The notes below the pieces were generated by a model. The model saw only the letters and a program-made list of their open reading frames with translations. It was not told the DNA's origin and made no database searches. A stretch of 16,882 bases of DNA from CAYJOG01 sp964371695 [NCBI: uncultured bacterium] (lineage in GTDB: Bacteria; CAYJOG01): NCBI GenBank assembly GCA_964371695.1, contig CAYJOG010000012.1:1-16882 (forward strand). Reading direction: 5' to 3'. Made by a program: the position numbers and the translations under genes. Shown here in pieces: positions 14,383-16,882 of the stretch; position 1 is the first letter of the stretch, and each line of letters begins with the position of its first letter.

Positions 14383-14856
14383 ATGTCAGCGCCGGTTCAC
14401 CCCTTGCTCAACACCAGCCTGAACAGTCTGAACGCCATGCTGGCCAAAAACGGCCGAGGGCTGACGCCCGAAGAAACAGCGACCCTGAAACAGGTTTTTG
14501 GCGAGGCACTGGATTATGACCGCATTCGGATTCACGACAACGCATGGCCCACACGGCTGAACAAAGGTCGCTCTTTTGTGGTGGGCGAGAATATTTTTCT
14601 GGCGGGCAAGGCCAAAGGCAGCCTGCGGGTGCTGATTCACGAAGCGGCGCACGTGTGGCAGTTTCAGTGTCTCCTGGGCTGGGCCTATCTGCTGCGCGCT
14701 CTGCCCGAACAGGCCGATTACGCCCTGGGCCGCTGCAATCCCTATGACTATGCGCCGGTGGAAAATCACCTGCCGTTCTCGGCCTGGGGCATTGAGCAAC
14801 AGGCCCAGTGGATTGAAGAACACCGGCGCTTGCCCGGCGAATCATTCCGCCGGTGA
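14383..14856 (+). CDS. Small DUF4157/eCIS-core-like protein with HEAAH motif
   Basis: 157-aa protein with no signal peptide and no membrane segment. The central part matches the layout of the DUF4157 (eCIS core) domain: a VFGEALDYDRIRIHDNA stretch (38-54), then FVVGENIFL (65-73), then VLIHEAAHVWQ (83-93). H86-E87-x2-H90 is a zinc-metalloprotease-type HExxH; E138 is a possible third ligand. In extracellular contractile injection systems this domain occurs as or in effectors, and elsewhere beside toxins, but no such system is in this window and the protein is short and alone. It may be a domestic protease-like or peptidoglycan-related protein. A TAACAT box lies 9 nt before the ATG. Its end overlaps the convergent gene by 15 nt. 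Confidence 0.7.
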   Translation: MSAPVHPLLNTSLNSLNAMLAKNGRGLTPEETATLKQVFGEALDYDRIRIHDNAWPTRLNKGRSFVVGENIFLAGKAKGSLRVLIHEAAHVWQFQCLLGWAYLLRALPEQADYALGRCNPYDYAPVENHLPFSAWGIEQQAQWIEEHRRLPGESFRR

Positions 14857-15096
14857 TTCGGGCTTGTCCTGGGTGTCGGGGGTGGTTTGACCCGCGCTCA
14901 GGTCCTGTGCTTTGGTGCTCAGCAGAATGGCGGCGATTTTGGCGTAGATGAACGCCCCCACCGGAATCACGATGACCCCCATGAACAGCAGCAGAATGCC
15001 CAGCACGCCAATCACGTCCACCAGTTTTTCGCGCAGCGTGTGGGTGTGGCCCGCATGGACCAATGGCAACAGGAGCTGGAACAAACGCAGCAGCAT
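14842..15096 (-). CDS. Small membrane protein, unknown
   Basis: About 84 aa (86 if the upstream GTG at 15102 is used). A short hydrophobic N-terminus ends in a His-rich VHAGHTHT stretch, followed by a clear membrane segment GVLGILLLFMGVIVIPVGAFIYAK and a short polar, acidic tail. It overlaps the DUF4157-like gene by 15 nt, tail to tail, and is divergent from the beta-propeller gene with a dyad between them. No family recognised. Coding is supported by its strong hydrophobic pattern and by the lack of another gene in the gap. Confidence 0.6.
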   Translation of the reverse strand: MLLRLFQLLLPLVHAGHTHTLREKLVDVIGVLGILLLFMGVIVIPVGAFIYAKIAAILLSTKAQDLSAGQTTPDTQDKPESPAE

Positions 15097-15106
15097 CAAC
15101 ACAGGC

Positions 15107-15130
15107 TAACGCAATTTGCCGCCTGCGTTA
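15107..15130. promoter_or_regulatory. Dyad in divergent promoter region
   Basis: TAACGCA (15107-15113) and TGCGTTA (15124-15130) are perfect inverted arms with a 10-nt spacer, about 1.6 helical turns between arm centres. They lie between the starts of the small membrane protein (-) and beta-propeller (+) genes, so a shared operator is plausible. Confidence 0.35.
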
Positions 15131-15145
15131 ACATGCACCCGCAGC

Positions 15146-16528
15146 ATGACCCATTCCCCGCCAGCAGCCTCTTTGCCGGTTCATCCGTGGTGGTGGCGGC
15201 TGCCGGGTCTGCTGGGGCGGGGGGCCGCCCTGGGGCTGATGGGGATTTACGCCATTTTGTGCCTGCGGATTTTGTGGGATTTCTGGTGGGTGGATTGTGT
15301 GTATCCGGTGGTGATGGCGGCGGTGTTCTGGTGGTGGGCCGCCGAGCCAAAAGACAAGCTGCGCAAAAAAACCGGCTGGGTGGTGTTGCTGGGCAACTTT
15401 CTGGTGGTGTGGCGCAACGTGAGCGGCGGGCCGGGGCTGGAGCCGCTGGTGGCCTGGGGGTTGTTCCGCCTGGCCCACCGGCGGCGTCTGGGGCGGGTGG
15501 GGCAAGGGGCCGTGTTGTGCGCGCATCTCACGTTTGTCATGGCCACCCGCACCGCCGTGCTCTACAACTTTGACACGCCCTGGTTTGCACCGGGGGTGGA
15601 CCGCCAGAGCGGTGTGCGTGTGCTGATGACGGTGGACGACGCCCCTTACATGACCCACAACATCCGCTTTGTCGCCGAAGACTGCGGCAGGCGGCACTGG
15701 CTCATCGGGGCCTCCACGGGGCCGCTGTTCATTCGCGTGAACAAAAAGAACTTCAAGGATTACAAATGGGTCAAGCGGGGCCGCAGCACCGACACGCTTT
15801 TTCAGGACTGCAAAAACAACCGCGCCTTTGTGGGGGATTACCGGGGCCACGAGTTGTATATGGTGGACACCCGCACCATGCGGTTGCTGTGGACCGGCAA
15901 AAACATGGGCCGCACCGCCACCGTCATCGGAGACCCGGACCTGCGCATGGTGGTGGTGAGCGAGGACTGGGGCGTGCATGTTTACCGGGTGGATTACCAG
16001 AACCTGAACAAACCCCGCGTGACGGTTTACCCCTTCAGCCAGCCCACCGACCCGCGTTACAGCCGGGCCACGGGCCTGCTTTATTTTGTGGGGGACCGGC
16101 TGGTGAAGGTGGACCCGTGGCAGGGCAAAATCCTGGCCTCGGTGGACCATCGGGGTTTCCCCGACCCCCACATCATTCTGGACGACACCCGTCAGGTGAT
16201 TTACGCAACCAATTCCCTAAGCGGTGAGTTGAACATTTTTGACATGCACACTCTGGCCCACCGGGGCGTCTGGCCCACCCGCCTGGGCGACCGTTATCTG
16301 TTCTTCGACGAAAAATACGACGCCATCGTGCTCATCAACTATCTCAACGGCCAACTCACAGCGCTGGACGCCGAAACCGGCGACGTGCTGGTGCGCCGAC
16401 AGATTGGCCGCCGGGGGCGCGTGATCAACGTCACCCACGACGGCAAGGAGATTCTGGTGGCCACCCGCGTGGGACTGGTGGCCATTGAACGCAGGCTGTG
16501 GAAACACAAGGTCGATGGAGGAAGATGA
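15146..16528 (+). CDS. Membrane-anchored beta-propeller-like protein, unknown function
   Basis: 460-aa protein with two parts. Residues 20-140 hold several hydrophobic segments (about 24-45, 51-67, 77-90, 98-108, 123-140). From about 155 to 449 come repeated four-strand units of the style 'x-IYATNSLSGELNIFDMHTL' (352-370) and 'AIVLINYLNGQLTALDAETGDVL' split around 393-415, typical of YncE/NHL-like propellers, which bind ligands or partners rather than act catalytically. The ATG at 15146 is used; an upstream TTG at 15116 adds ten unlikely residues. No strong Shine-Dalgarno sequence. The soluble part probably faces the periplasm (topology not determined). Divergent from the small membrane protein. 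Confidence 0.75.
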   Translation: MTHSPPAASLPVHPWWWRLPGLLGRGAALGLMGIYAILCLRILWDFWWVDCVYPVVMAAVFWWWAAEPKDKLRKKTGWVVLLGNFLVVWRNVSGGPGLEPLVAWGLFRLAHRRRLGRVGQGAVLCAHLTFVMATRTAVLYNFDTPWFAPGVDRQSGVRVLMTVDDAPYMTHNIRFVAEDCGRRHWLIGASTGPLFIRVNKKNFKDYKWVKRGRSTDTLFQDCKNNRAFVGDYRGHELYMVDTRTMRLLWTGKNMGRTATVIGDPDLRMVVVSEDWGVHVYRVDYQNLNKPRVTVYPFSQPTDPRYSRATGLLYFVGDRLVKVDPWQGKILASVDHRGFPDPHIILDDTRQVIYATNSLSGELNIFDMHTLAHRGVWPTRLGDRYLFFDEKYDAIVLINYLNGQLTALDAETGDVLVRRQIGRRGRVINVTHDGKEILVATRVGLVAIERRLWKHKVDGGR

Positions 16529-16588
16529 AGTCGGAAGTCGGAGAACGGAAGCTGGAAAAAAGAGAAGACCCCATTGTCCTCTGGCGTC

Positions 16589-16608
16589 ATTCCCGCGAAA
16601 GCGGGAAT
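16589..16608. repeat. ATTCCC-type dispersed palindrome (dRS3-like)
   Basis: ATTCCCGC (16589-16596) and GCGGGAAT (16601-16608) form an 8-bp stem around a GAAA tetraloop. The ATTCCC-N8-GGGAAT layout is that of the dRS3 repeat class known from Neisseria and similar repeats in other Proteobacteria. Single copy in this window. Confidence 0.7.
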
Positions 16609-16655
16609 CCAGTTGAAACATAAACAGCACACCTTTTTCTGTTTTCTTTCAGTGG

Positions 16656-16674
16656 GGTGGGCGTCTCGCCTGCC
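16656..16674. repeat. Dispersed palindrome, second copy
   Basis: GGTGGGCG and CGCCTGCC pair (two wobble pairs) around TCT, matching the copy at 6057-6075 in core GGGCGTCTCGCC. The differences keep pairing, which fits structural rather than sequence-only conservation. Confidence 0.6.
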
Positions 16675-16727
16675 TTTTATTAGAGCATTTTCGGAGTAGA
16701 CGTGGACGCAATAAGAGCTTTTTTTCT

Positions 16728-16752
16728 TGCCCTCTCCCTGAGGGAGAGGGCA
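16728..16752. repeat. CCCTCTCCC-type dispersed palindrome
   Basis: TGCCCTCTCCC (16728-16738) pairs perfectly over 11 bp with GGGAGAGGGCA (16742-16752), loop TGA. This phrase belongs to a widespread class of intergenic repeats in Proteobacteria. On the plus strand it follows a run of T, so it could terminate transcription arriving on the minus strand. Confidence 0.65.
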
Positions 16753-16780
16753 GCCGAAGGTTGAGCGAAGCGAAACCCGA

Positions 16781-16854
16781 GGCGGGTGAGGGGGAATGAG
16801 AACTTTTGAAAAAAGCCTGATTCTTTTTGCCCCGCCTGTTCCCCCTCACCCGCC
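16781..16854. repeat. 16-bp inverted repeat around an AT-rich centre
   Basis: The 16-mer starting GGCGGGTGAGG at 16781-16796 is perfectly complementary to 16839-16854, with a 42-nt centre. It may be the end pair of a small non-autonomous element or part of the repeat composite starting at 16728. Confidence 0.6.
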
Positions 16855-16881
16855 CGTGACCTCACATCTGTTCGGTCACGG
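16854..16881. repeat. 8-bp inverted repeat at the window end
   Basis: CCGTGACC (16854-16861) pairs with GGTCACGG (16874-16881) around a 12-nt loop. It touches the preceding 16-bp inverted repeat and may continue past the window. Confidence 0.45.
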
Positions 16882-16882
16882 T

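Larger units (their letters stand above)
16529..16882. other. Intergenic, no gene; repeats only
   Basis: No ORF here has coding-like composition or recognisable domains. The stretch holds a chain of palindromic repeats (16589-16608, 16656-16674, 16728-16752, 16781-16854, 16854-16881) of types spread through proteobacterial genomes. It may mark a boundary of a mobile or variable segment, but no transposase is seen. Confidence 0.7.

Overview
The window is a GC-rich stretch of bacterial chromosome from a probable Gram-negative, Proteobacteria-like organism. The evidence is a Rho factor, a YceI-type secreted protein with a signal peptide, queuosine-precursor genes, and palindromic intergenic repeats of kinds common in Proteobacteria. 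I cannot name the lineage. No tRNA, rRNA, CRISPR array or transposase gene was seen. The first 43 bases are homopolymer C/G runs that look like a contig-end artefact.

Layout. (a) 45-270 has no convincing protein gene but many nested helices. It resembles a HEARO/omega RNA (the guide-RNA partner of IscB nucleases), with no IscB gene beside it. (b) 397-2927 (+): acyl-CoA dehydrogenase, ferritin-like protein and a probable ATC-hydrolase-family protein, plausibly one small-molecule catabolic group. (c) 2933-5933 (-): queE, queC and a family 1 glycoside hydrolase whose start codon overlaps the queC stop. (d) 6249-7607 (+): rho, with its own sigma70-like promoter and a strong ribosome binding site. 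(e) 7608-7899: an intergenic stretch packed with perfect hairpins, two of them related stems around the same AGGAG loop. (f) 7900-13638: a surface-glycan type group. A multi-spanning membrane protein (-) is divergent from a polyprenyl-phosphate-type glycosyltransferase, a glutamine-dependent asparagine synthetase-like amidotransferase and two methyltransferases (+). (g) 13667-16528: YceI, a small protein with an HEAAH zinc-protease-like motif (DUF4157/eCIS-core-like), a small membrane protein and a membrane-anchored beta-propeller-like protein. (h) 16529-16882: no gene, several dispersed palindromic repeats.

A recurrent feature is a -10-like hexamer 7-9 nt before the start codon with no Shine-Dalgarno sequence. 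It occurs for the acyl-CoA dehydrogenase, the ATC-hydrolase-like gene, queE and the membrane protein, and suggests leaderless mRNAs. By contrast rho, yceI and the second methyltransferase have clear AGGAG-type sites.

The most interesting items are the orphan omega-RNA-like element, the leaderless-promoter pattern, the AGGAG-loop hairpin cluster after rho, and the GH1 enzyme coupled to queC with Cys in place of the usual Asn of its Asn-Glu-Pro motif.
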